Positions 44,798-54,204 of a stretch of 64,000 nt of DNA are shown piece by piece. The number at the start of each line of letters is the position of its first letter. The stretch's first letter is position 1. Location: the NCBI GenBank assembly GCA_035627615.1, contig DASPLL010000087.1:116611-180610 (forward strand), in the 5' to 3' direction. The DNA is from BRH-c25 sp035627615. GTDB taxonomy: Bacteria; Bacillota; Clostridia; Lutisporales; Lutisporaceae. A model generated the notes under the pieces. That model saw nothing but the letters and a program-made list of their open reading frames with translations, ran no database searches and had not been told where the DNA came from. Both the position numbers and the translations under genes were made by a program.

Positions 44798-47272
44798 ATG
44801 AATAAAATAGAACTGCTAGCGCCTGCCGGAAATTTCGAAGCATTAGCTGCTGCTGTTGAAAGTGGTGCTGATGCTGTTTATTTGGGCGGGAGTAAGTTCA
44901 ATGCAAGGGCATATGCAGACAATTTTGACGGGGAGACACTGGTCAAGGCTGTCAATTATGCTCATATAAGAGGTGTAAAGATATATATCACTATCAATAT
45001 ACTGCTTTCTGACCGTGAGCTTGCAGAGGCTCTGGATTATGTAGGCTTTCTATACCGTATAGGCGCTGATGCGGTAATAGTACAGGATATAGCACTTCTT
45101 AAGCTTATTACCAGTGCTTTTCCCGATATGGAGGTACATTGCAGCACGCAGATGACAGTGCATAATATTGAAGGGGCAAGGTACTACTCCTCTTTAGGCG
45201 CTAAAAGGGTAGTACTTGCACGGGAGCTGTCCCTCGATGAGATCAGCAGTATAGCAGAAAACTCAGGGGCGGAGATAGAGGTATTCATACATGGCGCCCT
45301 TTGTGTCAGCTATTCGGGACAGTGCCTCATGAGCAGCCTGATAGGCGGAAGGAGCGGAAACAGGGGAAGATGTGCCCAGCCTTGCAGGAGGAAGTATTCA
45401 CTGTATGATTTTTCAACGGGGAAAACAGAGGCAGAAAACCGGAACAAGCACCTTTTAAGCACCAGAGACCTTAATACGTATAACAGACTTAAGGAATTGG
45501 CAGAGTCAGGTGTGACTTCTCTGAAGATAGAAGGGCGAATGAAAAAGGCTGAGTACGTGGCTATAGTGGTGAAGCATTACAGGGAAGCCCTGGACAGTAT
45601 TATGAGAAAGGGCGGAGCCGTCTCACAGGAGGCGGAGTATGAGCTGAGAAGCGCTTTTAACAGGGAATTTACTGAAGGATATATGTTCAATAAAAGGAAT
45701 ATGGATATCGTAAGTACAGAGAGGCCTGACAACAGGGGAGTGATGCTGGGAAAAGTGCTGGGACAGAAAGGTGATATGGCGTCAATTATCATAAAGGAAG
45801 GATACCTGAGTGATGGCGACGGAATAGAAATAATATCACAGAACGGCAGGAGCACAGGGACGATCATAAGCGGCATCAGGGTCAAGGGTAAGAATGTGAA
45901 AAGGGCTGAAAAGGGCGATATAGCGGAGGTATTCATAAGGGACAGAATCGAAGCCGGCTCCAGGGTGAGCAAGACCTTTGACAGCGTGCTGAACAGGAAG
46001 GCCAGGGAGGAGTATTCCTATGAAAACAGGAAAAAGATAAGGGTGGAGTGCAAGCTTATCATGAAGGCAGGGGAAAATCCTCTCATAGTTGTGAAGGATA
46101 GTGACGGATATACGGCAAGCTACACCGATGAAGAGAAGGTTGAGCCGGCGGTAAAAGCTGCAACACCCTTTGACAAGGTTATGGAGCAGCTTGGAAAAAC
46201 CGGTGATACTCCTTATATTATAGAGGTAAAAGAGGCACTGATAGAAGATAACTGCTACATACCTGCAAGGCAGACAAATAGGATGCGGAGAGAGGTGCTG
46301 GAGGAGCTTTCCAGGAAACGCTCGCTTATGCATGACCGGCCGGTACTTCAGGTTAATTCTGCGTCGGTTATTGAGAATATACTGAAGGAGAACAAAGCGG
46401 CCAAAGCTGCTCCGGCGGAATACATAGCCGGAGTCAGGAATCGTGATGCAGCATTAAGTGCCGTAAACGCAGGAGCAGATACTGTCTATCTTCTGGGTGG
46501 TGCCTATGAGGGAGATATGGCGGCTGATGCCGTGAAGCTCGCAGATATATGCAGCAGCATGGGTAAAAGCTTATTCTATGTGCTCCCCAATATAGTACGG
46601 GATAAAGAAGCTGCACAGCTGAAAAACAGATTGGCTGTAATCGTAGAAAAAGTAAAGCTCCCGGATTTCGGGCTGGTAATATCAGGCGCCGGGCAGCATG
46701 AATTTGTGAGGCAATTAGGGATCAGCAGGCTGAGAACAAACTATAGTCTTAATATCTTCAATTCTGTGTCGGCAAATCATATGTATCAGGAAGGTGCTGA
46801 AGCCGTAGGGCTGTCTTCTGAGCTGACACTGAACCAGATAAAGGCAATAAGCTCCAGCTGTGCAGCACCTGTTGAAGCGGTTGTGTATGGGTATATGCCT
46901 GTCATGACAACGGAATACTGTCCGGTGTCGATGGTAAAGGACAGCTGCGTTAATGCAGGAGGTTGCAATAATTCAAACTATGGTATAATAGACGAGAAAA
47001 GGAAAGTATTCAGGATGATCAGGTTAAATTCCTGCAGGATACAGATACTGAACTCCGATGTGCTTTTTCTGGCTGAGGATCTGGACGACATAATAAGCAG
47101 CGGAGTTTCCAAGCTGAGAGCAGATTTTTATATTGAAAGCCCCGAAGAAATAAGCGGTATTATCAAGCTTTACAGGAATTACGGAAACATGGATAAAAAT
47201 GATCGGCTGCTCTCAGAGAGAGTGAAGTCCGGAGGTTTTACAAAAGGGCATTTTTACAGAGGCGTCGATTGA
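44798..47272 (+). CDS. U32 family peptidase-like protein (RlhA type) with DUF3656
   Basis: 824 residues. The N-terminal U32 domain begins IELLAPAGNFEALAAAVESG and holds the cysteine motif near CAQPCRRKYS. A middle beta-rich part fits DUF3656, and a second TIM-barrel-like half from about residue 545 ends with another cysteine cluster (MTTEYCPVSMVKDSCVNAGG). RlhA-type U32 proteins bind an iron-sulfur cluster and hydroxylate C2501 of 23S rRNA. That exact activity is inferred from the family. ATG 44798 is preferred over GTG 44789 because AGGATG is 9 nt upstream. Confidence 0.85.
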   Translation: MNKIELLAPAGNFEALAAAVESGADAVYLGGSKFNARAYADNFDGETLVKAVNYAHIRGVKIYITINILLSDRELAEALDYVGFLYRIGADAVIVQDIALLKLITSAFPDMEVHCSTQMTVHNIEGARYYSSLGAKRVVLARELSLDEISSIAENSGAEIEVFIHGALCVSYSGQCLMSSLIGGRSGNRGRCAQPCRRKYSLYDFSTGKTEAENRNKHLLSTRDLNTYNRLKELAESGVTSLKIEGRMKKAEYVAIVVKHYREALDSIMRKGGAVSQEAEYELRSAFNREFTEGYMFNKRNMDIVSTERPDNRGVMLGKVLGQKGDMASIIIKEGYLSDGDGIEIISQNGRSTGTIISGIRVKGKNVKRAEKGDIAEVFIRDRIEAGSRVSKTFDSVLNRKAREEYSYENRKKIRVECKLIMKAGENPLIVVKDSDGYTASYTDEEKVEPAVKAATPFDKVMEQLGKTGDTPYIIEVKEALIEDNCYIPARQTNRMRREVLEELSRKRSLMHDRPVLQVNSASVIENILKENKAAKAAPAEYIAGVRNRDAALSAVNAGADTVYLLGGAYEGDMAADAVKLADICSSMGKSLFYVLPNIVRDKEAAQLKNRLAVIVEKVKLPDFGLVISGAGQHEFVRQLGISRLRTNYSLNIFNSVSANHMYQEGAEAVGLSSELTLNQIKAISSSCAAPVEAVVYGYMPVMTTEYCPVSMVKDSCVNAGGCNNSNYGIIDEKRKVFRMIRLNSCRIQILNSDVLFLAEDLDDIISSGVSKLRADFYIESPEEISGIIKLYRNYGNMDKNDRLLSERVKSGGFTKGHFYRGVD

Positions 47273-47288
47273 AAAGGAGAGATTGATT

Positions 47289-47975
47289 ATGGAAAATAGT
47301 GTCAGAGTCCTGCTGGTTGAGGACGAGGAAAAAATGAGAGAACTGATCAAGATAGCATTCAAAAAGGAGAACTTTGAAACTTTTGAGGCTGCTGATGGAA
47401 AACAGGGACTGAATCTTTTCAAGGCTAACCAGGTGGATATTGTAATACTGGACATTATGCTTCCTGAAATCGACGGCTGGACTGTCTGCCGGGAAATAAG
47501 ACGATTGTCCAATGTTCCTATCATACTTCTGACTGCAAGAGGTGAAGAGTTTGACAAGCTTTTTGGCTTTGAACTGGGCGCCGATGATTATATAGTAAAG
47601 CCTTTCAGTCCGAAGGAGCTTATTGCAAGGGTCAAAGCACTGCTCCGGAGGTCTGAGATAAAGTGCTGCGATTCCGCATCATTTTTTCAGGTGGGAGATA
47701 TCGTAATCAACAGACTTTCCAGAGAGGTAACGATATTTGAGAAAGAGATCATACTTACGAATAAGGAATACGAGCTGCTATATTTCCTGGCTACCAATCC
47801 CAAAATTGTTTTTACAAGAGAGCAGCTGCTCTTAAAGGTCTGGGGCTACGAGCAGTATGGAGATCCCAGAACGGTGGATACCCATATAAAGAAGCTCAGA
47901 GAGAAGCTGGGAGATCACAGCAGCTATATAAGCACCATGTGGGGTGTAGGGTATAAGCTAGAGGTACCAAAATGA
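47289..47975 (+). CDS. OmpR/PhoB family response regulator
   Basis: 228 residues. The receiver domain has the acidic pair E11-D12-E13, the phospho-acceptor D55 in VILDIMLPEIDGW and the lysine in DYIVKPFSPKEL. The C-terminal winged helix includes LTNKEYELLYFLATNPKIVF and DTHIKKLREKLGD. ATG 47289 follows AAAGGAGAG. It overlaps the start of the sensor kinase gene (ATGA), so both form one two-component system. Its targets are unknown. Confidence 0.93.
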   Translation: MENSVRVLLVEDEEKMRELIKIAFKKENFETFEAADGKQGLNLFKANQVDIVILDIMLPEIDGWTVCREIRRLSNVPIILLTARGEEFDKLFGFELGADDYIVKPFSPKELIARVKALLRRSEIKCCDSASFFQVGDIVINRLSREVTIFEKEIILTNKEYELLYFLATNPKIVFTREQLLLKVWGYEQYGDPRTVDTHIKKLREKLGDHSSYISTMWGVGYKLEVPK

Positions 47976-49456
47976 GAAGCTATGGAATATCCTTTAAGCT
48001 GTGGGTGTCTACAATTGCCATGACATTGGCGCTCCTGACCTTCATATTGATATTTCAGACAGAATTTTTATATGACTTTTATTACGAGCAGGAGAGAGAA
48101 CAGCTGGAGAAGGACTGTATACGTCTGTCCAATTATGTGGCCAGGGGTCAGTACAATTTTACCATACCCTATTACAGTGTGATGCGGAGAGTTAACGATA
48201 TTATAATAGTTACCGGCAGGGATGGGAGAATAACATATGTGGAAGGCACAAACCAATATAAGCTGGGGAACCTTTTTGGCCTTAAATATATCGGTAATAT
48301 TCTCAAAGGGGAAAATGTGTATGAGAAGGGTAAAATGATCAGAAATCCTTACTCGGTTTGGCCCAAGGAAATGGATACACTTCTGGTCGGAGTTCCTGTC
48401 AAGCAGATTGCCAGCTATACACAGGAAGCCAGACTTGGCAACAATGGATACAATAACGGAGAAGCTATAAAAAAGCCTGAAATAAGTGAAGCTATTTATC
48501 TGATTACTACCCTGGAGTATATGCAGACTACAGTGGACGCCATAAGAAATCAATTCATATATATTTTTGCTATTTCCATCGCCCTGGCATCCGCAATGTC
48601 TTATTTCCTATCGCAGAGCTTTTCTAAACCCTTGAAGCGGATAAATAATGCCGCACTGGAAATATCCAGAGGAAATTATGATATGAAAGTTAACCTGAGG
48701 TCAAGCAGAGAGATAAAAGAACTTGGAAATACCATGAACAACCTGGCCAAACAGTTATCAAGGGTCGAGCAGATAAGAAGGGAATTCATAGCCAATGTAT
48801 CCCATGAGATCAGGACTCCCTTAAGCTATCTGCAGGGTTATTCGGAGGTGCTGCTGGACGGGCTTGTTGATACAGAGGAAGACAGGCAGAAGTACCTGAG
48901 GATAATAATGGATGAGACTGTCAGGCTTAAGAGTATGGTCAATGAGATACTTCAGCTGTCACAGGTAGAGGCAGGCTTCATTCAGCTCAAGCGGGTGCCT
49001 TTCAGTATGGAAGCCATGATAAGAAGGACTATTGACAAGCTGCTGCCATATGCATCCAAGAAGAATATTACTATTAAATTTGTAAATATGTCTGATGATG
49101 TTCTTACCTGCTTTGGTGACGAAAACAAGATAAATCAGGTGCTTATCAATCTGATCAGCAACGCGATCAAGCATTCCTATGATTATGACAGCATTTCCAT
49201 AAGAGCATACAGGCAAAGTGATAATATTTACGTATGCATAAAAGATAATGGTGAGGGAATAAAAGAGGAGGACCTGCCCTTCATATGGGATAGGTTCTAT
49301 ACCATTGACAAGGATAAATCGGATATCAGCACAGGCCTGGGACTGGCAATAGTCAAAAACCTGATAAACGCCCATGGCTGTGAGATAAATGTATACAGTG
49401 TATACGGGGAAGGCTCGGAGTTCTGCTTCTACCTCCCCAGCTATAATGAATATTAG
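47972..49456 (+). CDS. Membrane sensor histidine kinase
   Basis: 494 residues. A first membrane segment lies at about 10-30 and a second at about 190-212, with an extracellular sensor of about 160 residues between them. HAMP follows (SQSFSKPLKRINNAALEISR). The dimerisation domain has the phospho-histidine H278 in NVSHEIRTPLSYLQGYSEVL. The ATPase domain has NLISNAIKHS, DNGEGIKEEDL and TGLGLAIVKNL. It should phosphorylate the regulator encoded upstream. Domain order is that of PhoR/ResE-type kinases; the signal is unknown. Confidence 0.93.
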   Translation: MRSYGISFKLWVSTIAMTLALLTFILIFQTEFLYDFYYEQEREQLEKDCIRLSNYVARGQYNFTIPYYSVMRRVNDIIIVTGRDGRITYVEGTNQYKLGNLFGLKYIGNILKGENVYEKGKMIRNPYSVWPKEMDTLLVGVPVKQIASYTQEARLGNNGYNNGEAIKKPEISEAIYLITTLEYMQTTVDAIRNQFIYIFAISIALASAMSYFLSQSFSKPLKRINNAALEISRGNYDMKVNLRSSREIKELGNTMNNLAKQLSRVEQIRREFIANVSHEIRTPLSYLQGYSEVLLDGLVDTEEDRQKYLRIIMDETVRLKSMVNEILQLSQVEAGFIQLKRVPFSMEAMIRRTIDKLLPYASKKNITIKFVNMSDDVLTCFGDENKINQVLINLISNAIKHSYDYDSISIRAYRQSDNIYVCIKDNGEGIKEEDLPFIWDRFYTIDKDKSDISTGLGLAIVKNLINAHGCEINVYSVYGEGSEFCFYLPSYNEY

Positions 49457-49458
49457 TC

Positions 49459-49520
49459 AGGTTTCGAGGCTGCGGGGCCGCGGGGAACCGGACTGTAGGG
49501 GCGACCATTGGTCGTCCGTG
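49459..49520 (+). repeat. Short GC-rich dispersed repeat, copy 2, with dyad
   Basis: The first 19 bases match the copy at 44649 exactly. GGGGCGACCATTGGTCGTCC (about 49499-49518) follows, an imperfect dyad of a kind seen between genes in many Firmicutes. It fills most of the spacer before mutS2. Confidence 0.55.
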
Positions 49521-49545
49521 GCTATAAATAATTGAGGTGAATACA

Positions 49546-51918
49546 TTGAACGAAAAAGCTTTGAGGATTTTGGAATACAATAAAATAATTGACATGCTGT
49601 GCGAAAGCACTGTTTCCGGGATGGGGAGGGATATAGCGGCAGAGCTGAAGCCTTCAAGCGATCTCAATGAGATAAAGGAGCTGCTTCAGGAGACCACGGA
49701 AGCTGTGAACCTGCTGCTTAAAAAGGGGAATATACCCATCGGCGGAGTACAGGATATAAGAGTTGCCCTTAAGAAGGTAAAGCTGGGTTCTACCCTGGAT
49801 CCAGGAGAGCTTCTCAAGGTGGCTGATACCTTAAGGGCAGCCAGAAGGCTGAAATCCTTCATGAATGATGACAGAGGAGAGGAAAGCTTTCCAATAATCG
49901 AATACTATATTGAGACTCTGTCCCCCTATAAAAGCATAGAAGAAAGAATAGGCAGCGCCATAATAAGCGAAGAGGAGATTTCGGACAATGCGAGTCCGCT
50001 GCTGCACAGTATCAGAAGAAAGATCAAGGAAAAAACAGCTTCCATGAGAGAAAAGCTGAACCATATGATCTCCTCCCCTGCATATCAGAAATACCTGCAG
50101 GACCCGATAATAACCGTAAGGGGAGACCGGCACGTAATACCGGTGAAGCAGGAATTCAGGGGAAACATACCCGGCATAGTACATGACCAGTCGGCCAGCG
50201 GAGCAACACTATTCATAGAGCCTATGGCGATTGTTGAAATGAATAATGATATAAAAAAGCTGAAGCTGGACGAAGAGAATGAAATAGAACGTATACTAAA
50301 GGAGCTTACTGCTCTGATTGATGAGAAATACGACAGTATAAAGACCAATATGGAGATATTGGCAACTCTTGATTTTATTTTTGCCAAAGCCAAATTCGCA
50401 CTGGAATTCAGGTGTACGGAACCAAGGGTCAATTCCGACGGGATAGTGAATATAAAGAAGGCAAGGCATCCTCTGCTGAAGGCTGAGGTCGTAGTCCCTA
50501 TCGACATATATGTGGGGGAGACCTTTAACACACTGGTCATTACAGGACCTAACACAGGAGGAAAGACAGTCACCCTGAAGACCATAGGGCTTTTGACGCT
50601 TATGGCCCAGTCAGGACTCCATATTCCTGCCAATGACTACAGTGAAGTGGCTGTTTTTGATGAAGTATTCGCAGATATCGGGGATGAGCAGAGCATAGAG
50701 CAGAGCCTCAGCACCTTTTCATCCCATATGACCAATATTGTTTCCATTCTGGAGCATGTGACTTCCAATTCCCTGGTGCTGTTTGATGAGCTTGGAGCAG
50801 GTACTGATCCCACTGAAGGCGCTGCCCTGGCAATGTCCATTTTGGAGCTGCTGCACAAAAGGAATATAAGGACTGCAGCCACTACCCATTACAGCGAGCT
50901 TAAGATATACGCACTGACTACCGAGGGTATATGCAATGCCAGCGTAGAATTTGACGTTGCTACTTTAAGGCCTACTTACAGGCTGCTTATAGGTATACCC
51001 GGAAAATCAAACGCTTTTGAAATATCCAGAAAGCTTGGGCTACCTGACGGAATAATAAAAAGGGCAAAGGAATTCATATCCCAGGATGATATAAAATTTG
51101 AAGATCTCATAAAAAGCCTTGAGGATGACAAGAAAAAGGCCGAGGAGGAAAGGGATACAGCTGCCAGGCTTAAATTTGAACTTGAAAAGGCAAAGAATGA
51201 AATGGACAGGAAGCTGGAAAAGCTGGACTCCCAAAGGGATAGAATAGTAAGAGAAGCCCAGAGGGAAGCTCTTGAAATAGTGCGGCAGTCAAAAGAGGAA
51301 GCGGAAGGGCTTATAAAAGAGCTCAGGGATGCTATCCAGAAAGAAAATGAAGAAAAGGCCGCAATGATAGAGAAGTCAAGGCTTAAGGTCAGACAGCGGG
51401 AGGATGAGCTGGAGGACAAAATAGGAGAAGCACTGTTTAAAAAGACCAGCAGTGCACCTCCAAAGAATCTAAAGACAGGCATGACAGTAAAGATAGTCAA
51501 CCTGGACCAGAAGGGCAGCGTACTGACGCTTCCCGATGATGAAGGCAACCTGACGGTGCAGGCCGGTATAATGAAAATTAACGTGAATATAAATAACCTC
51601 AAGGTAGTTGAAGAGGAGCAGGAAAAGCCGAAGAGAAGCGGTAACGTAAAGGTAAGCTCAGCTAAGGCAAGAGCTGTTGCTACCCAGATAGACCTGAGGG
51701 GGCAGACCCTGGACGAAGCTCTTATGAATGTGGATAAATACCTGGACGATGCATATCTGGGCAGCCTGCCCCAGGTGACCATAATACACGGAAAGGGCAC
51801 AGGAGTCCTGAGGGCAGGCATAATGCAGCTCCTGAAAAGTCATTCCCATGTGAAGTCCTACAGGAGCGGCGGCTTCGGTGAAGGCGGCATAGGAGCCACC
51901 ATAGTAGAAATCAAGTGA
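49546..51918 (+). CDS. mutS2: Endonuclease MutS2 / ribosome collision factor
   Basis: 790 residues. The MutS core and clamp regions are followed by the ABC-type ATPase with Walker A GPNTGGKTVTLKT and DELGAGTDPTEGAALA, a long coiled coil (about 520-640), and a KOW-like part. A C-terminal Smr domain has IDLRGQTLDEAL and IIHGKGTGVLRAG. MutS2 splits collided ribosomes or suppresses recombination, depending on species. TTG 49546 follows GAGG by 8 nt; GTG 49537 overlaps that site. The length is normal. Confidence 0.95.
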   Translation: MNEKALRILEYNKIIDMLCESTVSGMGRDIAAELKPSSDLNEIKELLQETTEAVNLLLKKGNIPIGGVQDIRVALKKVKLGSTLDPGELLKVADTLRAARRLKSFMNDDRGEESFPIIEYYIETLSPYKSIEERIGSAIISEEEISDNASPLLHSIRRKIKEKTASMREKLNHMISSPAYQKYLQDPIITVRGDRHVIPVKQEFRGNIPGIVHDQSASGATLFIEPMAIVEMNNDIKKLKLDEENEIERILKELTALIDEKYDSIKTNMEILATLDFIFAKAKFALEFRCTEPRVNSDGIVNIKKARHPLLKAEVVVPIDIYVGETFNTLVITGPNTGGKTVTLKTIGLLTLMAQSGLHIPANDYSEVAVFDEVFADIGDEQSIEQSLSTFSSHMTNIVSILEHVTSNSLVLFDELGAGTDPTEGAALAMSILELLHKRNIRTAATTHYSELKIYALTTEGICNASVEFDVATLRPTYRLLIGIPGKSNAFEISRKLGLPDGIIKRAKEFISQDDIKFEDLIKSLEDDKKKAEEERDTAARLKFELEKAKNEMDRKLEKLDSQRDRIVREAQREALEIVRQSKEEAEGLIKELRDAIQKENEEKAAMIEKSRLKVRQREDELEDKIGEALFKKTSSAPPKNLKTGMTVKIVNLDQKGSVLTLPDDEGNLTVQAGIMKINVNINNLKVVEEEQEKPKRSGNVKVSSAKARAVATQIDLRGQTLDEALMNVDKYLDDAYLGSLPQVTIIHGKGTGVLRAGIMQLLKSHSHVKSYRSGGFGEGGIGATIVEIK

Positions 51919-51931
51919 TGGAAGTGATTTT

Positions 51932-52402
51932 ATGAATATACTGGTTAGTGCGTGTCTATTGGGCACAAACTGCAAATACAGCGGGGGGAACAACCTAACC
52001 CCAAAGCTCCTCGAGCTTATGAAGGAGCACACCTTCATACCCATATGCCCGGAACAGCTCGGAGGCATGACGACGCCAAGACGGCCCTCGGAAATACAGG
52101 AGGGGAATGGCATTCTGGTGCTGGTTGAGAAAGCAAAGGTACGGGATAATGAGGGCGAGGATGTAACAGAACATTTTGTCAAGGGTGCGCAGGAGTCACT
52201 GAACCTGGCTAAGCTATACGGATGTACCGCAGCCATACTGAAAGCCAACAGCCCATCCTGCGGCAGCGGAACCATCTATGACGGAACCTTTTCGGGAAAA
52301 CTGAAGGAAGGAAGCGGTGTAGCGGCGCAGCTGCTTGTGGACAATGGAATAGCTGTTATGACGGAGCATGATTTTGAGGAAAAACTGAGAAGCCTGGAGT
52401 GA
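51932..52402 (+). CDS. DUF523 family protein
   Basis: 156 residues. The start MNILVSACLLGTNCKYSGG and the motif KANSPSCGSGTIYDG are typical of DUF523, with conserved cysteines that may bind a metal or cluster. Its role is unknown; family members are often near MutS2 or tRNA genes. It is 13 nt after mutS2 and probably co-transcribed. The terminator overlaps its last codons. Confidence 0.9.
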   Translation: MNILVSACLLGTNCKYSGGNNLTPKLLELMKEHTFIPICPEQLGGMTTPRRPSEIQEGNGILVLVEKAKVRDNEGEDVTEHFVKGAQESLNLAKLYGCTAAILKANSPSCGSGTIYDGTFSGKLKEGSGVAAQLLVDNGIAVMTEHDFEEKLRSLE

Positions 52403-52420
52403 TTCAGGTTTCTTTTTTTT
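52390..52420 (+). terminator. Terminator closing the core-gene block
   Basis: AAGCCTG (52390-52396) pairs with CAGGTTT (52405-52411), followed by CTTTTTTTT. The stem overlaps the stop codon of the DUF523 gene. Confidence 0.78.
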
Positions 52421-52440
52421 ACGATGAGCACTTATATGAT

Positions 52441-52469
52441 TTTACCTGTTTGCTAAATAATGGTATAAT
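52441..52469 (+). promoter_or_regulatory. Promoter at the head of the accessory array
   Basis: TTTACC (52441-52446) and TATAAT (52464-52469) are 17 nt apart. It would transcribe the structured leader and the CPBP protease gene, and possibly more of the array. Confidence 0.55.
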
Positions 52470-52505
52470 GTATTAGTGATTATTTAACGCCATATACAAA
52501 TATTG

Positions 52506-52578
52506 ACGACACTATGTCGTGAGTGCGGAGACGTTCTACTACATGTGGCGGAAACGGGTTCGGCCATCCGGACCTCAC
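52506..52578 (+). other. Structured spacer before the CPBP gene
   Basis: Nested dyads fill this segment: ACGACA-CTA-TGTCGT (52506-52520 hairpin), GGTTCGG-CCAT-CCGGACC (52557-52574), and an enclosing GTGAG (52519-52523) with CTCAC (52574-52578). It is the first of several foldable spacers in the array. It may be a leader RNA or a recombination site. Confidence 0.4.
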
Positions 52579-52603
52579 ATTAATAAAAGGAGAAATACTT
52601 ATA

Positions 52604-53287
52604 ATGATAAGCAGCCAAGATACAAAACAAAAGGGCATAGGAGTACTCCAATTATATATTTTAGTATTTTTTCTAGTATGGACTATCTATGAATTTAATT
52701 TTTCTACATACGATTATAGCAATAATATTGCTTTGTATATTATGGTAAGAAATAGTATCAAATATATAGTCTGGACAATTCCTGTTTTTGTATTTCTAAA
52801 ATATGTGTATAAAGTTAATCCTATTTCATATCTAAAATTAAATGATAATGTGATAAGAGGAATAATATGGGGAATTGTTATTGGGTTTCTTATAGTTATA
52901 TACCATATCATAAGAAATTATCTTATGGGAGGCAGCAAGTTTGATTTTAGTATTGATATATATACATGGATACATAGAATCATTCTTATAGGTTTAACAG
53001 AAGAAGTTGTTTTCAGAGGATTTATATTGCAGAAACTCCAAGAGGGAATAGAATTCAAGTATGCCAATGCTATATCATCAGTTTTGTTTGTACTGATACA
53101 TTTTCCTAAATGGTATATGAGTGGAATACTGAGTATAGAGAAAACTACTTACTTTATTTTATATACAGCTTTTGTATTGGGATTTGGATTATTGCAAGGT
53201 TATGTATTGAAAAGAACAAAATCTTTATGGGCATGCATGATAATTCATTCATTTAACAACTTAATAAGTACGGCTTTCAAGGTTTAA
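52604..53287 (+). CDS. CPBP intramembrane metalloprotease
   Basis: 227 residues, six to seven hydrophobic segments. The CPBP (Abi) motifs are present: EEVVFRGFIL (motif 1, EExxxR), the histidine in SSVLFVLIHFPKW (motif 2), and HSFNN near the end (motif 3). These are glutamate-type membrane proteases used for prenyl-protein processing, peptide maturation or immunity to bacteriocins. ATG 52604 follows AAAAGGAG by 12 nt. Its base composition is clearly more AT-rich than mutS2 upstream, consistent with acquisition. No substrate gene was seen nearby. Confidence 0.85.
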   Translation: MISSQDTKQKGIGVLQLYILVFFLVWTIYEFNFSTYDYSNNIALYIMVRNSIKYIVWTIPVFVFLKYVYKVNPISYLKLNDNVIRGIIWGIVIGFLIVIYHIIRNYLMGGSKFDFSIDIYTWIHRIILIGLTEEVVFRGFILQKLQEGIEFKYANAISSVLFVLIHFPKWYMSGILSIEKTTYFILYTAFVLGFGLLQGYVLKRTKSLWACMIIHSFNNLISTAFKV

Positions 53288-53345
53288 AGCTTTTTAGGGA
53301 GCCGCGTCCATGCGGCTCTGGCTCTGCGGGTCTGCCACACATAGT

Positions 53346-53440
53346 AGAACAAAGCCCTCACGGTGCGGGACGAAGGGCTGGAGTAAGGAGCAAGCGTGCC
53401 TTGGACTGCCGGATGCATTTGCTTTGAAGCGGGAGCTGGG
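53346..53440 (+). repeat. Array spacer repeat, copy A
   Basis: The core (53346-53421) aligns without gaps to copy C at 55653-55728, with about two thirds identity; shared landmarks are CCCTCACG near the start and TGCCTTGGA then GGATGCA near the end. Copy E at 60084 shares ACGAAG and the CTTGGAYTGC part. The copy sits between a complete CPBP gene and a gene tail that lacks its front. Confidence 0.6.
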
Positions 53441-53455
53441 CAACTGAGCAGATGG

Positions 53456-53551
53456 AGCAATCTTATAGCTGTAAATGGGATTGCTTTCGCTCCAGTTGAA
53501 GAAGCAGATAATAGGCTTTGGATAAAACAAGAAGTAAAGATTGTTGATTAG
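53456..53551 (+). pseudogene. C-terminal remnant of an unidentified gene
   Basis: An open stretch without a start reads NGIAFAPVEEADNRLWIKQE and ends with TAG at 53549-53551. It follows spacer repeat copy A directly. The composition and clean stop look like a genuine protein end whose front was lost. Confidence 0.35.
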
Positions 53552-53566
53552 ACAGGGGGGAATAAG

Positions 53567-54097
53567 ATGTTTTTTAAAGACCTAAAAACAGAAAGACTGA
53601 TACTTAAGAATATTGACACTGCCGACAGAGAGTTTATATTTAGTCAATTCTCTGATGATGTAGTGAATAGATATTTATTTGATGCAGAACCACTAGCTGA
53701 TATTCAAGGTGCAGATGAAATAATTGAATTCTATTTACCACCCGAACCAAGGCTACAGCATAGATGGATTATTGTTCGGAAATCTGATGGCGAAAAAATG
53801 GGTACTTGTGGATTTCATTGCTGGAACTTGAAAGACTGTATAGTTGATGTAGGTTATGACTTAAAAGAAAAGTTCTGGGGAAACGGGTATATGCGAGAAT
53901 CCATGAGAGAAATCATCTCATTTGCCAAAGATAAGATGCATGTGAAAGAAATAAGAGCATGTATTTATATCGATAATCAAAGGTCTGTTAGACTCGTTGA
54001 AAGTCTTGGCTTTGTTATGTCAGGCACATATAATGAATTGTTTAGGGGTAAGGAATACTTACACAATGTATATTCACTTTATCTTCCCCAACAGTGA
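53567..54097 (+). CDS. GNAT acetyltransferase (RimJ/RimL-like)
   Basis: 176 residues. Standard motifs: ERLILKNIDTADREFIFSQF at the start, the acetyl-CoA loop region DLKEKFWGNGYMRESMREII, and the end ACIYIDNQRSVRLVESLGFV. It transfers an acetyl group from acetyl-CoA to an amine, possibly a protein N-terminus or a small molecule; the substrate cannot be read from sequence. ATG 53567 follows AGGGGGG. It is a single-gene unit between structured spacers. Confidence 0.88.
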   Translation: MFFKDLKTERLILKNIDTADREFIFSQFSDDVVNRYLFDAEPLADIQGADEIIEFYLPPEPRLQHRWIIVRKSDGEKMGTCGFHCWNLKDCIVDVGYDLKEKFWGNGYMRESMREIISFAKDKMHVKEIRACIYIDNQRSVRLVESLGFVMSGTYNELFRGKEYLHNVYSLYLPQQ

Positions 54098-54204
54098 ATG
54101 AGGGCCTGACGTTGTGGGGCAAGAGACGACACTCATGCAGGAAATGCCTGATGTATGAGGTAAAGTAAGAAAAAGATCATATTACATAAAATGGAGGACA
54201 ATTT

